From NCBI RefSeq assembly GCF_021504595.1, contig NZ_JACSGT010000001.1, forward strand, positions 2,480,001 to 2,544,000: a stretch of DNA of 64,000 nucleotides. Reading direction: 5' to 3'. The notes beneath the pieces were generated by a model. The model was not told where the DNA came from. It saw only the letters and a list, made by a program, of their open reading frames with translations, and made no database searches. The position numbers and the translations under genes are program-made. This document shows, in pieces, positions 1 through 7,786 of this stretch. Within the stretch, counting starts at the first letter, position 1. Every line of letters starts with the position of its first letter. This stretch comes from Chryseobacterium indicum. GTDB lineage: Bacteria; Bacteroidota; Bacteroidia; Flavobacteriales; Weeksellaceae.

Positions 1-1163
1 ATATAATATCCGTCTTCCAGACCTTCGCCAACATGATTTACATCTCCACCGACAAGCACTTCTGCGCCTTCCTCTTTTCCTAATTTGATGTAGGAAAGGA
101 TTTTGTCTTTCTGGATCTGTGAAGCCTGTGCTCCCATCATTACGGTTTTATCTAAAGGATTTCCGACTTTGATGGCTTTTACTCTTTCGATCACTTTGGC
201 AATGAAGGCATCTGCAATGTCTTCCTGAACCAGTAATCTTGACGGACATGTACAGATTTCACCCTGATTCAAAGCAAAAAGAACTGCGCCTTCAATAGCT
301 TTATCTAAAAATTCGTCGTCTGCATCCATTACCGAATTGAAGAAAACGTTTGGAGACTTTCCTCCTAATTCTAACGTTACAGGGATGATATTTTCTGTTG
401 CGTACTGCATGACCAGTCTACCGGTTGCTGTAGATCCTGTAAAGGCTGCTTTTGCTACTTTCGGGTTGGTTACCAAAGCTCTTCCCAATTCTGCTCCGAA
501 ACCGTTCACAATGTTTACCACTCCTGCCGGAAGCAAATCGCCGATGAGTTCCATAAGAACCATAATGGAAATCGGAGTACTTTCTGCAGGTTTTAAAACA
601 ACGCAGTTTCCTGCTGCCAAAGCCGGAGCTAATTTCCAGACTGCCATTAAGATCGGGAAATTCCATGGAATGATCTGTGCGATTACTCCAAGCGGTTCGT
701 GAACGATTAATGAAACGGTATCTTTATCCAGTTCGTTATGAGAACCTTCTTCTGCTCTGATAACGGACGCAAAATATCTGAAATGATCGATTGCCAAAGG
801 AATATCTGCTGCCAAAGTTTCTCTTACCGCTTTTCCGTTATCAATAGTTTCAACGGTTGCGATGTATTCTAAGTTCTGCTCGATCCTGTCGGCAATTTTG
901 TTTAATATGATGCTTCTTTCTGTGGAAGAAGTATTTTTCCATGTCTGGAATGCTTTTTCGGCTGCATTTACCGCCAGTTCAAGATCTTCTTTGGATGAAT
1001 GCGCTGCCTGTGTAAAATTTTTACCGTCAATAGGTGAAACGACATCGAAATATTCTCCGTTAACGGGAGCTGTAAACTGCCCGTTGATGTAATTGTCATA
1101 TCTTTTTTTGAATTCAGGCCATTGCAATAGTGTACCTGATTGCTGTTGTGTTGTAGTGCTCAT
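1..1163 (-). CDS. Aldehyde dehydrogenase, partial (3' end outside window)
   Basis: NAD(P)-dependent aldehyde dehydrogenase, oxidising an aldehyde to its acid in the cytoplasm. Reading the minus strand from the ATG at 1163 gives MSTTTQQQSGTLLQWPEFKK, then family landmarks in order: IIPWNFP, the nucleotide-binding FTGSTATGR, the ELGGKSP segment with the general-base Glu, and QGEICTCPSRL around the catalytic Cys. About 387 residues are present; the family is normally about 500, and the rest lies before base 1. The QGEICTCPSRL form is typical of the AldA/ExaC acetaldehyde-type branch, but the substrate is inferred. It is transcribed divergently from an AraC-type regulator, which probably controls it through the repeated sites between them. 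Confidence 0.9.
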   Translation of the reverse strand, partial: MSTTTQQQSGTLLQWPEFKKRYDNYINGQFTAPVNGEYFDVVSPIDGKNFTQAAHSSKEDLELAVNAAEKAFQTWKNTSSTERSIILNKIADRIEQNLEYIATVETIDNGKAVRETLAADIPLAIDHFRYFASVIRAEEGSHNELDKDTVSLIVHEPLGVIAQIIPWNFPILMAVWKLAPALAAGNCVVLKPAESTPISIMVLMELIGDLLPAGVVNIVNGFGAELGRALVTNPKVAKAAFTGSTATGRLVMQYATENIIPVTLELGGKSPNVFFNSVMDADDEFLDKAIEGAVLFALNQGEICTCPSRLLVQEDIADAFIAKVIERVKAIKVGNPLDKTVMMGAQASQIQKDKILSYIKLGKEEGAEVLVGGDVNHVGEGLEDGYY

Positions 1164-1227
1164 ATTCGTACAATTTTAATTTTTATCTATTGCCAAATTA
1201 CACTTCCCTTAGAGATTCGGATAGCAC

Positions 1228-1257
1228 AATCGTACAAAAAAACTTCAAAATCGTGCA
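1228..1257. promoter_or_regulatory. Candidate AraC-type operator, direct repeats
   Basis: AATCGTACA at 1228-1236 and AATCGTGCA at 1249-1257 are direct repeats 21 bp apart, two helical turns, in the divergent promoter region. A third TCGTACAA lies at 1166-1173 beside the dehydrogenase start. Same-face direct repeats are the usual binding sites of AraC-family activators; binding by the adjacent regulator is inferred. Confidence 0.5.
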
Positions 1258-1307
1258 GACAGAAAATTTTATTATTTCATTAACAGTATTGTAAGCCGAT
1301 TATTTTC

Positions 1308-1315
1308 TATATTTG
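1308..1315 (+). promoter_or_regulatory. Bacteroidetes -7 box (TAnnTTTG) of the AraC gene
   Basis: TATATTTG matches the Bacteroidetes -7 consensus exactly and lies 29 bases before the ATG at 1345. A TTG at 1289-1291 could be the -33 element, but the spacing is on the short side. Confidence 0.5.
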
Positions 1316-1344
1316 AGTAAACAGGCTATTAAAAATGTTTAGAA

Positions 1345-2268
1345 ATGAACAATAACAAGATTTTATTAGAAACTCCTGAATTAAAAAAGGAAAACCAGCT
1401 TATGCACTTGGTTGAAAATCAGACAAAATTCAATCTAAACAATTGCGAATTCAGTATCTACGAAACGCATAAGGCTGCTTTCGATGTAAAACTGCATTTT
1501 GAAACGATTGCATTCACGGCAATGCTTCGAGGCAAAAAGCACATGAAAATAGATCATAAAACGGGATATTTCGATTATTATCCGGGAGAAAGTGTTCTGG
1601 TTTCGCCGGGAGAAACAATGGTGATCGATTTTCCTGAAGCCGATGAAACACCTTCCCAGTGTATTTCTCTAAGCCTGAATCCTGAATTCATAGAGAGTTC
1701 TCTTAATCACCTCAATTATCATCTTCCGAAAGTAGACGAAACTTCGCGCTGGAATATTGAACTGGATGAATATTTTCTGTTTAATAATCAGTCTTTGGCT
1801 TCGGCAACCAATAATATCATGAGAATTGCGATGGACGACAATTCACAGAAAGATATTATGGCAGATTTTGCTTTGAAGGAACTTCTGATCCGCCTGATGC
1901 AGACACAAGCGAGAAGCATGGTGGAGAAAAATATTGTAAAAAATAAATCCAGAATTGGTTTTGCCGTAGATTATATTAAGAAAAACCTTCATCAGAAATT
2001 ATCGATAGACAGCATTGCAAAAATGGCATATGTTAGCAAATCTAATTTCTTTAAAATGTTTAAAGACGAACTGGGAACTTCTCCGAATGAGTTTATTTTG
2101 CAGGAAAGAATCAATCGGGCAAAAGAACTTTTGGCGAACCAGAACAGCATTAAGGAAACAGCTTATCAGACAGGGTTTTCGGATGCGAATTATTTTACGA
2201 GAGTATTTAAGCAATTAGTGGGAGTAACTCCGAAGAGCTATCAGGATAAAATCGGGCTTTGGGATTAA
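1345..2268 (+). CDS. AraC-family transcriptional regulator
   Basis: 307-residue DNA-binding regulator. The N-terminal two thirds (about residues 25-190) are a ligand-sensing, cupin-like domain of the kind in AraC-type N-terminal domains, with YPGESVLVSPGETMVIDFP in the barrel. The C-terminal 100 residues are a double helix-turn-helix: LSIDSIAKMAYVSKSNFFK is the first and IKETAYQTGFSDANYFTRVF the second, followed by the family's closing VGVTPKSYQ. It is divergent from the aldehyde dehydrogenase with 181 bases between starts, an arrangement that usually means the regulator activates its neighbour in response to an aldehyde or alcohol. That pairing is inferred. The ATG at 1345 fits the promoter box at 1308-1315. 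Confidence 0.88.
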   Translation: MNNNKILLETPELKKENQLMHLVENQTKFNLNNCEFSIYETHKAAFDVKLHFETIAFTAMLRGKKHMKIDHKTGYFDYYPGESVLVSPGETMVIDFPEADETPSQCISLSLNPEFIESSLNHLNYHLPKVDETSRWNIELDEYFLFNNQSLASATNNIMRIAMDDNSQKDIMADFALKELLIRLMQTQARSMVEKNIVKNKSRIGFAVDYIKKNLHQKLSIDSIAKMAYVSKSNFFKMFKDELGTSPNEFILQERINRAKELLANQNSIKETAYQTGFSDANYFTRVFKQLVGVTPKSYQDKIGLWD

Positions 2269-2270
2269 TT

Positions 2271-2555
2271 TTAATATCTATCTTCATAACAAGATAATTG
2301 ATACGTATACTTATCAAAATCAGGATAGATTTCTTCCGTTAAAAATGGTCTTAATTTTTGAATTTGATTTTCATTAAGATCATAACAATTATATATTTCA
2401 TGTGGAAAATCATCTTTTGATAACACCAAATCATCCAAAGTTGCTAAAATTTCTTCTGGAGAAATATTTAGAATATATTCTCTGTTAAGATATTCATCCA
2501 ATTGATTAAATTCTTCAATAACTCTTTCTATTTTCACGCTATAATAAAAAAACAC
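2271..2555 (-). CDS. Small acidic hypothetical protein, start uncertain
   Basis: I do not recognise this 94-codon frame. It has no ATG: the frame opens at a GTG (2555) inside the likely terminator of mvaS, and a second GTG at 2537 would give 88 residues. The product would be soluble and acidic with many Asp/Glu/Tyr (SPEEILATLDDLVLSKDDF, YPDFDKYTYQ), without membrane segment or signal. It lies directly downstream of mvaS on the same strand and ends 2 bases from the stop of the convergent AraC gene. It may be a real small protein with a non-ATG start or the remnant of a gene that lost its 5' end. Coding composition looks genuine, but translation is unproven. Confidence 0.45.
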   Translation of the reverse strand: MFFYYSVKIERVIEEFNQLDEYLNREYILNISPEEILATLDDLVLSKDDFPHEIYNCYDLNENQIQKLRPFLTEEIYPDFDKYTYQLSCYEDRY

Positions 2556-2575
2556 CCCAAAGATAGAGTGTTTTT
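2546..2575 (-). terminator. Likely intrinsic terminator of mvaS
   Basis: AAAAACAC at 2548-2555 pairs with GTGTTTTT at 2568-2575, with a 12-base loop. Read on the minus strand it is followed by a run of seven T's. It sits 11 bases after the mvaS stop and overlaps the apparent start of the next small frame. Confidence 0.55.
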
Positions 2576-2585
2576 CATTAAGTTT

Positions 2586-3914
2586 TTATTTTTGATAATC
2601 ATAATATCTCGCTCCTTTTAAAACAGGATTTTCCAATTCTACTGATTTTAAACCGAAACCTTTATAGTTTTCGTTAACTGAATTTTGCAGTTGTTTTCTG
2701 TGAAGTTTTTCATAAGTCTCAAAATCAATTGCTGTTCTGTTTTTTAAACTTTCAAATAAATTCCATTTTTCAGCCACCTTTTTCCAGTTTTCTGAAACTT
2801 TTCCGGCAAATACTTTGGATTTTGATCCGCTTCCGTATCCTAAAAATCCGATTTGCTGTCCTGCCAATTCTTCATTTTCGTTAAAAGATGTCTGTAAAGC
2901 GGAAAGTAGAGCCATAAAAATGGAAGCGGTATACATATTTCCGATTTCCGAAGAGGCTCTTTGCGATTTTTCAATTTTATCATTAATAAACTGAAGGTAT
3001 TCTTCTGATTTTGCCACCGCTTTTTGTTCTTCAGGAGTTTGGTATGACAAACCGTTTTCTAAGCTGTAAATTTCTGTGAAAACCCTCTTTCCGTGGAAGG
3101 CGTAAGGAAGATGGAAGATCAGATATTTCCAGTTTTCGTAAGGCTTATTAAGTCCTGTAATTTCTTTATAATGATCGTAGGCTTCTCTAATTCTGTCCTG
3201 ATAACACTGGTTGGAATATTGTCCGTCAAAGACAGGTTCATCCGTGAAAATTTCTATTTTTTCGGGAAAACTTTCGGGAGCATTCGTTAAATCCTCTTTT
3301 TTGAAATGACGACGCGGCTTGAAAAAGTCAAAGACCGATTCTGTGGCAACTCCCCAATTATTCTCAATTTCAATGAGATCAGGTTTTGAAGAAATTAAAA
3401 CCGCAACTGCTCCTCCGCCCTGTGTATATTCTCCGGAAGAAGCCAGTTCGTATTTTGCGTAATCACTTGCAATGACTACTGCTTTTTTATCAGGGTTTGC
3501 TCTTACAAAATCTAAAGAATTATGAAGCGCATCTACTGCTCCAATACACGCAAAAGTCATGTCTACCACATCACAGTTTCTGAAAACCCGGTCTCCGAAT
3601 TCTTTTTCGAAAACTTTTTCTACCATCTGCATAGCGTAAGAAGCGGTTGGTTTAGCGGCATCTAAAGCGCTTTCTGTTCCTAAATAAATTCTTGATATTT
3701 CTTTCGGATTGATGTTATAATCCTGTATAACTCTGAATAATGCTTCTGCTGCAAATGTTGCGGCATCTTCATGAACATCGGGAAAGCCCATTTTATGCAA
3801 TCCCAATCCTTTTTCGAGTTTTGCAGGTTCGATTCCTCTTTTTTCTGCTAAATCTTTAATTTCCAAATATAATGAAGGTACATAATAGCTTGCTGCCTCA
3901 ATTCCAAAAGTCAT
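2586..3914 (-). CDS. mvaS: Hydroxymethylglutaryl-CoA synthase
   Basis: 442 residues, full length. It condenses acetyl-CoA with acetoacetyl-CoA to HMG-CoA, the committed step of the mevalonate route to isoprenoids, which Flavobacteriia use instead of the MEP pathway. It belongs to the thiolase-fold family. The nucleophile is Cys123 in DMTFACIGAVDAL; GEYTQGGGAVAVL and the late GFLGYGSGSKSKVF segment are family signatures. The ATG at 3914 has no competing upstream start. It is transcribed away from the ECF sigma gene, and no other mevalonate gene is visible nearby. Confidence 0.9.
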   Translation of the reverse strand: MTFGIEAASYYVPSLYLEIKDLAEKRGIEPAKLEKGLGLHKMGFPDVHEDAATFAAEALFRVIQDYNINPKEISRIYLGTESALDAAKPTASYAMQMVEKVFEKEFGDRVFRNCDVVDMTFACIGAVDALHNSLDFVRANPDKKAVVIASDYAKYELASSGEYTQGGGAVAVLISSKPDLIEIENNWGVATESVFDFFKPRRHFKKEDLTNAPESFPEKIEIFTDEPVFDGQYSNQCYQDRIREAYDHYKEITGLNKPYENWKYLIFHLPYAFHGKRVFTEIYSLENGLSYQTPEEQKAVAKSEEYLQFINDKIEKSQRASSEIGNMYTASIFMALLSALQTSFNENEELAGQQIGFLGYGSGSKSKVFAGKVSENWKKVAEKWNLFESLKNRTAIDFETYEKLHRKQLQNSVNENYKGFGLKSVELENPVLKGARYYDYQK

Positions 3915-4051
3915 ATTTCTTAATTTTCATACGAATTTAGAAAATGTAAACGTTTAATCATATATGATTTTTAGCAATTATTAAAAATTTATTCAGAATA
4001 TGATAAACCTCAGTGCATTATGTTTTATGCCTGAAGATGAAAATTTTGTGA

Positions 4052-4612
4052 TTACTGATCCTCAAACTCATTATTTTTCAGTAATTCTGCCAGAACTTTT
4101 TTTGCGCGCATCACCCGAACTTTTGTATTGGCGACAGAAATGCCCAGTTCTTCGGCAATTTCTTTGATGCTTTTTTCTTCGAAAAATCTTAAACGAATGA
4201 TTTCCTGATAATTGACATCTAAAGATTCTATTGTTTTTATGATTTTCTTTTGTTCTTCTTCGGAAATCATTAATTCTTCAGGAGATTTGGCATACTGGTT
4301 TTTTACTTCATCCAGATTTTCTGTAGGGTCCTGATTTTCTTTAGATTTTTTCCGCCAAAAATCGATGATGGTATTCTGCGCGATCGTGAGAACCCATGTT
4401 TTAAACTGAAAATGAGGATCGTACATTTCCAGCTTTGAAAGGACTTTTGAAAAAACATTTACGGTGATTTCATCGGCATCATTTTCGTCGTGAACTTTTT
4501 TCATTACAAAAGAAAAAACATCAACCCAAAAAATGTTGATGAGCTTTGTCTGCGCTTTCTGGTCTTTTTCCTTCGCTTTCTGAATGAGAGGAAATAATTG
4601 TTCGTCGTTCAT
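4052..4612 (-). CDS. RNA polymerase sigma factor, ECF (sigma-70 family)
   Basis: 186 residues from the ATG at 4612. Region 2 occupies about residues 20-90: VFSFVMKKVHDENDADEITV, then FQFKTWVLTIAQNTIIDFWR, where region 2.3/2.4 melts and reads the -10 element. Region 4 is about 125-180: YQEIIRLRFFEEKSIKEIA followed by the recognition helix ELGISVANTKVRVMRAK. A TTG nine bases upstream would lengthen the frame but falls inside the TAnnTTTG box at 4619-4626, so the ATG is preferred. No anti-sigma gene is adjacent; the next gene on the strand is mvaS, about 140 bases away, so the regulatory partner is unknown. Confidence 0.88.
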   Translation of the reverse strand: MNDEQLFPLIQKAKEKDQKAQTKLINIFWVDVFSFVMKKVHDENDADEITVNVFSKVLSKLEMYDPHFQFKTWVLTIAQNTIIDFWRKKSKENQDPTENLDEVKNQYAKSPEELMISEEEQKKIIKTIESLDVNYQEIIRLRFFEEKSIKEIAEELGISVANTKVRVMRAKKVLAELLKNNEFEDQ

Positions 4613-4618
4613 TAGTAA

Positions 4619-4626
4619 CAAATATA
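4619..4626 (-). promoter_or_regulatory. -7 box of the ECF sigma gene, near-leaderless
   Basis: On the minus strand TATATTTG fits TAnnTTTG and ends 6 bases before the ATG at 4612. Transcription would begin almost at the start codon, excluding the alternative TTG start at 4621. Confidence 0.5.
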
Positions 4627-4730
4627 ACTGATTTTCGCTGAAAATACAATGCAGGAAATCAAATGATTTTTTGGTAAAAATGGTATTACCGACCGAAGTT
4701 TAGCCCTGATCGCAGCATTTGTCTGAGCTC

Positions 4731-4787
4731 ATTTTGTTTGATATAGGTTTCGGCGGCTTTGCCGCCGAAACCTATATCAAACAAAAT
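4731..4787. repeat. Perfect 27-bp inverted repeat in a REP-like intergenic element
   Basis: Arms 4731-4757 and 4761-4787 are exact reverse complements with a 3-base loop; the core is GGTTTCGGCGGC / GCCGCCGAAACC. On the left it is flanked by TTTAGCCCTGATCGCAGC and on the right by GCGAGTGCGGAGAGCAGG and CAGCTCCT. These flanks resemble, from memory, a dispersed intergenic repeat in flavobacterial genomes. It occupies most of the gap between the sigma gene and tyrS. There is no T tract straight after the stem, so it is not a standard terminator. Confidence 0.75.
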
Positions 4788-4884
4788 AGCGAGTGCGGAG
4801 AGCAGGAAACAGCTCCTAAAAAAACAGCTTCTTTTTCATCCTGAATTGAAAGTTTCTGTCTTCGCCTTATTGCTCTGAAATGAT

Positions 4885-4892
4885 TATCTTTG
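4885..4892 (+). promoter_or_regulatory. -7 box of tyrS
   Basis: TATCTTTG matches TAnnTTTG. It ends 27 bases before the ATG at 4920 and overlaps the only upstream in-frame alternative start (TTG at 4890), so it settles the start of tyrS. Confidence 0.6.
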
Positions 4893-4919
4893 CACATTAA
4901 AATTTTAAATCAGAAAATA

Positions 4920-6215
4920 ATGAACTCTTTTATTGAAGAACTGAAATGGCGCGGGCTTTTTGCCGACATGATGCCCGGAACGGACGAACAACTGGATAAG
5001 GAAATGACAACAGCTTACATCGGTTTTGATCCTACCGCAGATTCTTTGCATATCGGAAGTCTTATTCAGATCAAAATTTTAGCTCATTTTCAGCAGCACG
5101 GTCATAAACCGATTGCTTTGGTGGGTGGCGCAACAGGAATGATTGGTGATCCTTCGGGAAAGTCTGCGGAAAGAAATCTTCTGGATGAAGATACTTTGCT
5201 TCATTATGTAGACTGTCTTAAAAATCAGCTTTCCAGATTTCTGGATTTTTCGGGAAGCGAGCCGAATAAAGCGGAACTGGTAAACAATTATGACTGGATG
5301 AAAAATATATCTTTCCTAGATTTTGCCAAAAATGTAGGAAAAAATATTACCGTCAACTATATGATGGCGAAAGATTCTGTGAAGAAAAGACTTTCCGGAG
5401 AATCGGGTGCAGAAGGAATGAGTTTTACGGAGTTTACCTATCAGTTGATTCAGGGGTACGATTTTTTACATCTGTATCAAAACAACGGCGTTAAGCTTCA
5501 GATGGGAGGTTCTGACCAGTGGGGAAATATCACGACCGGAACTGAACTGATCCGCAGAAAAGCACAGGGCGAAGCTTTTGCATTAACGGTTCCTCTAATT
5601 ACAAAAGCCGATGGTTCTAAATTCGGGAAGTCTGAAAGCGGAGAAAATTACTGGCTGGATAAAAAGAAGACTTCTCCTTATAAATTTTACCAATTCTGGC
5701 TGAATGCAACGGATGAAGACGCAGAAAGATTCATTAAATTCTATACATTTTTAGGGAAGGAAGAAATTGAAGCTTTAATTGAAGATCATAAAACGGCTCC
5801 TCACGAAAGAAAACTTCAGAAAAAATTAGCTGAGGAAGTTACGGTATGGGTTCACGGAAAAGATGAATACGAAAAGGCATTGAAAGCATCTGAGATTCTT
5901 TTCGGACGTTCAACCGCTGAAGATCTGGTAAGTCTGGATGAAGAAACTTTTCTGGAAGTATTTGACGGAGTTCCTCAAAAAGAAGTATTGAAGAATGATG
6001 TTTTAGGAGTAAATATTATCGATTTGCTTTCTGAAAAATCAGGATTTTTAAAATCGAAAAGCGAAGCGACAAGAGAGCTGAAAGGAAATTCTATTTCCGT
6101 AAACAAACAGAAAATTAATGATGTTTACACAGCCAATGAAAGTGATCTGATTGACGGCAAGTTTTTACTTCTTCAAAAAGGAAAGAAGAGCTATTTTATT
6201 GTGAAAGTAATTTAA
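4920..6215 (+). CDS. tyrS: Tyrosyl-tRNA synthetase
   Basis: 431 residues. It charges tRNA-Tyr with tyrosine through a tyrosyl-adenylate. The class I Rossmann domain has the HIGH-type signature in [19 protein letters not shown] (near residue 45) and the KMSKS-type loop as [12 protein letters not shown] (near 240), the form found in bacterial Tyr[14 protein letters not shown] and [14 protein letters not shown] form the tyrosine pocket. The C-terminal 70 residues are an S4-like RNA-binding domain ([20 protein letters not shown]). The frame stays open upstream to a TTG at 4890, but the ATG at 4920 starts the conserved N-terminus ([12 protein letters not shown]). A strong terminator follows at 6234. 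Confidence 0.95.
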   Translation: MNSFIEELKWRGLFADMMPGTDEQLDKEMTTAYIGFDPTADSLHIGSLIQIKILAHFQQHGHKPIALVGGATGMIGDPSGKSAERNLLDEDTLLHYVDCLKNQLSRFLDFSGSEPNKAELVNNYDWMKNISFLDFAKNVGKNITVNYMMAKDSVKKRLSGESGAEGMSFTEFTYQLIQGYDFLHLYQNNGVKLQMGGSDQWGNITTGTELIRRKAQGEAFALTVPLITKADGSKFGKSESGENYWLDKKKTSPYKFYQFWLNATDEDAERFIKFYTFLGKEEIEALIEDHKTAPHERKLQKKLAEEVTVWVHGKDEYEKALKASEILFGRSTAEDLVSLDEETFLEVFDGVPQKEVLKNDVLGVNIIDLLSEKSGFLKSKSEATRELKGNSISVNKQKINDVYTANESDLIDGKFLLLQKGKKSYFIVKVI

Positions 6216-6233
6216 AAGTTAATAATATAGTGT

Positions 6234-6277
6234 AAATCGGGGGCGCAAAATTTTCAATTTTGCGCCCCCGATTTTTT
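6234..6277. terminator. Strong bidirectional intrinsic terminator after tyrS
   Basis: Perfect 19-bp stem: 6234-6252 (AAATCGGGGGCGCAAAATT) pairs with 6256-6274 around a 3-base loop and is followed by T's. It begins 18 bases after the tyrS stop. Confidence 0.85.
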
Positions 6278-6290
6278 AGGTAATATCAAT

Positions 6291-6320
6291 AAAAAAAGAC
6301 CACCTTTTCAGATGGTCTTT
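6291..6320 (-). terminator. Terminator of the small lipoprotein gene
   Basis: Read on the minus strand, AAAGACCATC pairs with GGTGGTCTTT and is followed by seven T's. It lies about 20 bases beyond the lipoprotein stop. With the tyrS terminator it separates the two convergent genes. Confidence 0.75.
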
Positions 6321-6340
6321 ATATTTTGAATAATTTTTTC

Positions 6341-6793
6341 TTATAATTCTAAGAAGCTGTAAGAAAGTGATGCACTCTGCGTACCCGATCCTACTACCTT
6401 TTTAGTTTTTGCAACTTCACCGTCTACATAAATATTGATGATTAGCTCAGAATCTGAATAAGGAAGAACTGCATTTGCTGCTAAATTTAGCTGAGCCTGG
6501 CTTGAGCTTACAAACTGCTCTCCGCTAGACCATGTAGTTCCTGTAGGATTAAAAGTAGTGCTCTGCCCTGTTCCGATTTGTGTAACTACTGTTTTGAAAG
6601 TTCCTGTAACTGGTGGATTTGCAGGTGGATTTGGGCCTTTTGTATTTATTTTAGCTTCAAATTGAATAATATGATCTGTAAATCCGTCCTCGTCATCTTT
6701 CTTACAAGAATTAACAACTAAAATTGCCGAAAATAATACAGCGAATAAAAAAGAAAGTCTAAGTAAACTTTTTGATTTGTAAAATTGCTTCAT
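6341..6793 (-). CDS. Small secreted lipoprotein, function unknown
   Basis: 150 residues. An N-terminal signal with a lipobox (SAILVVNSC, Cys30) predicts export and lipidation; the KKDDED right after the Cys resembles the acidic lipoprotein export signal described in Bacteroidetes, so surface exposure is possible. The mature part is one beta-rich domain with little charge: DHIIQFEAKINTKGPNPP at the start, FKTVVTQIG, and SELIINIYVDGEVAKTKKV near the end. I see no catalytic motif. It stands alone with its own promoter box (6819-6826) and terminator (6291-6320). Confidence 0.75.
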   Translation of the reverse strand: MKQFYKSKSLLRLSFLFAVLFSAILVVNSCKKDDEDGFTDHIIQFEAKINTKGPNPPANPPVTGTFKTVVTQIGTGQSTTFNPTGTTWSSGEQFVSSSQAQLNLAANAVLPYSDSELIINIYVDGEVAKTKKVVGSGTQSASLSYSFLEL

Positions 6794-6818
6794 TTCTCCA
6801 AATAGATTTTTAATGTTC

Positions 6819-6826
6819 CAAATATA
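6819..6826 (-). promoter_or_regulatory. -7 box of the lipoprotein gene
   Basis: TATATTTG on the minus strand, 25 bases upstream of the ATG at 6793. No clear -33 element was found at the usual spacing. Confidence 0.4.
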
Positions 6827-7026
6827 GGTTTTTTATCAATATAAAAATAACTTTTATGAAAAATTTCCAACAATGATTTGCAAATAATATCAATTCAATA
6901 AATATTTACACCGTTGTTTTTGCCTGAATATTGAATGACTGGACAATAGTTTTTAAGACAGTTTGTCCGTGTCTCTGAAATGGTCTTATTTTGATGCTGT
7001 TGAAGGATAAATACATCATTAATAAT

Positions 7027-7034
7027 TATCTTTG
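7027..7034 (+). promoter_or_regulatory. -7 box of the esterase gene, near-leaderless
   Basis: TATCTTTG ends 4 bases before the ATG at 7039; a possible -33 TTG is at 7000-7002. Transcription would start at about the first codon, so the longer frame opening at a TTG (6991) is unlikely. Confidence 0.5.
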
Positions 7035-7038
7035 CCTT

Positions 7039-7677
7039 ATGAATTTAGATTATATTGTAAGAGAACCCGAAAATATTAGTTCCGACACCACGATTCTTTT
7101 CATGCTTCACGGCTATGGAAGCAACGAGCAGGATCTTTTCAGCTTCAGGGAAACACTTCCTAAAGACTGGATTATCGTAAGCTTCAGAGCTCCAAGAAAT
7201 ACCCAGTTTGAAGGCTTTTCATGGTATGATATTGATTTTAATAATCCTGAAAATTTTATTGATGTTCCGCAGGCTACAGAATCTTTAAACAGCGTTACGG
7301 AAAGCATTCTTAAAATTATAAACAGCTACGGAATTACGGAAGGAAAGACTCACCTTTGTGGTTTCAGTCAGGGAGGAATTTTATGTTATGCTCTGGCTCT
7401 GAAATATCCTGAAATGTTTAATCTTGTAGCATGTTTAAGCAGTTACCCGGAAGAAAAATTACTCACCGATATTATAAGAGATAAGAAAAAATTAGAAAGA
7501 CTTCGCTTCTTTATTTCTCACGGAACAGATGATGCTGTAATTCCTTTGGAATGGGGAAGAAAAGCGGCAGATCTTTTGTATGATTTAAGCTGTTATTTTA
7601 CGTTCAGAGAATATATGAGCGGTCATGGAGTGAACCAGAAAAATTATATGGATCTGATGGATTTTTTCTCCAAATAA
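7039..7677 (+). CDS. Alpha/beta-hydrolase, carboxylesterase/phospholipase type
   Basis: 212 residues, the usual size of the small cytoplasmic carboxylesterase/lysophospholipase group (YpfH-like). The oxyanion-hole strand is ILFMLHGYGSNEQDLF. The nucleophile elbow is GFSQGG with Ser at its centre, the Asp is in SHGTDDAVIP, and the His is in SGHGVN, so the catalytic triad is complete. There is no signal peptide. The preferred start (MNLDYIVREP) lies just after a promoter box; a longer TTG-started frame overlaps that box. The natural ester substrate cannot be read from sequence. Confidence 0.85.
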   Translation: MNLDYIVREPENISSDTTILFMLHGYGSNEQDLFSFRETLPKDWIIVSFRAPRNTQFEGFSWYDIDFNNPENFIDVPQATESLNSVTESILKIINSYGITEGKTHLCGFSQGGILCYALALKYPEMFNLVACLSSYPEEKLLTDIIRDKKKLERLRFFISHGTDDAVIPLEWGRKAADLLYDLSCYFTFREYMSGHGVNQKNYMDLMDFFSK

Positions 7678-7722
7678 ATTATCGAAATGTAAACATTTGT
7701 TTTAAATTATTAAACAAAATAC

Positions 7723-7751
7723 AAACATTCTCATTTTGGGAATGTTTTTTT
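7723..7751 (+). terminator. Terminator of the esterase gene
   Basis: AAACATTC (7723-7730) pairs with GAATGTTT (7740-7747) and runs into T's through 7751. It separates the esterase from the next plus-strand gene, which starts at 7787. Confidence 0.7.
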
Positions 7752-7786
7752 ATTGCTGATATTGATAAATTCAGTAAATTCAGTAA

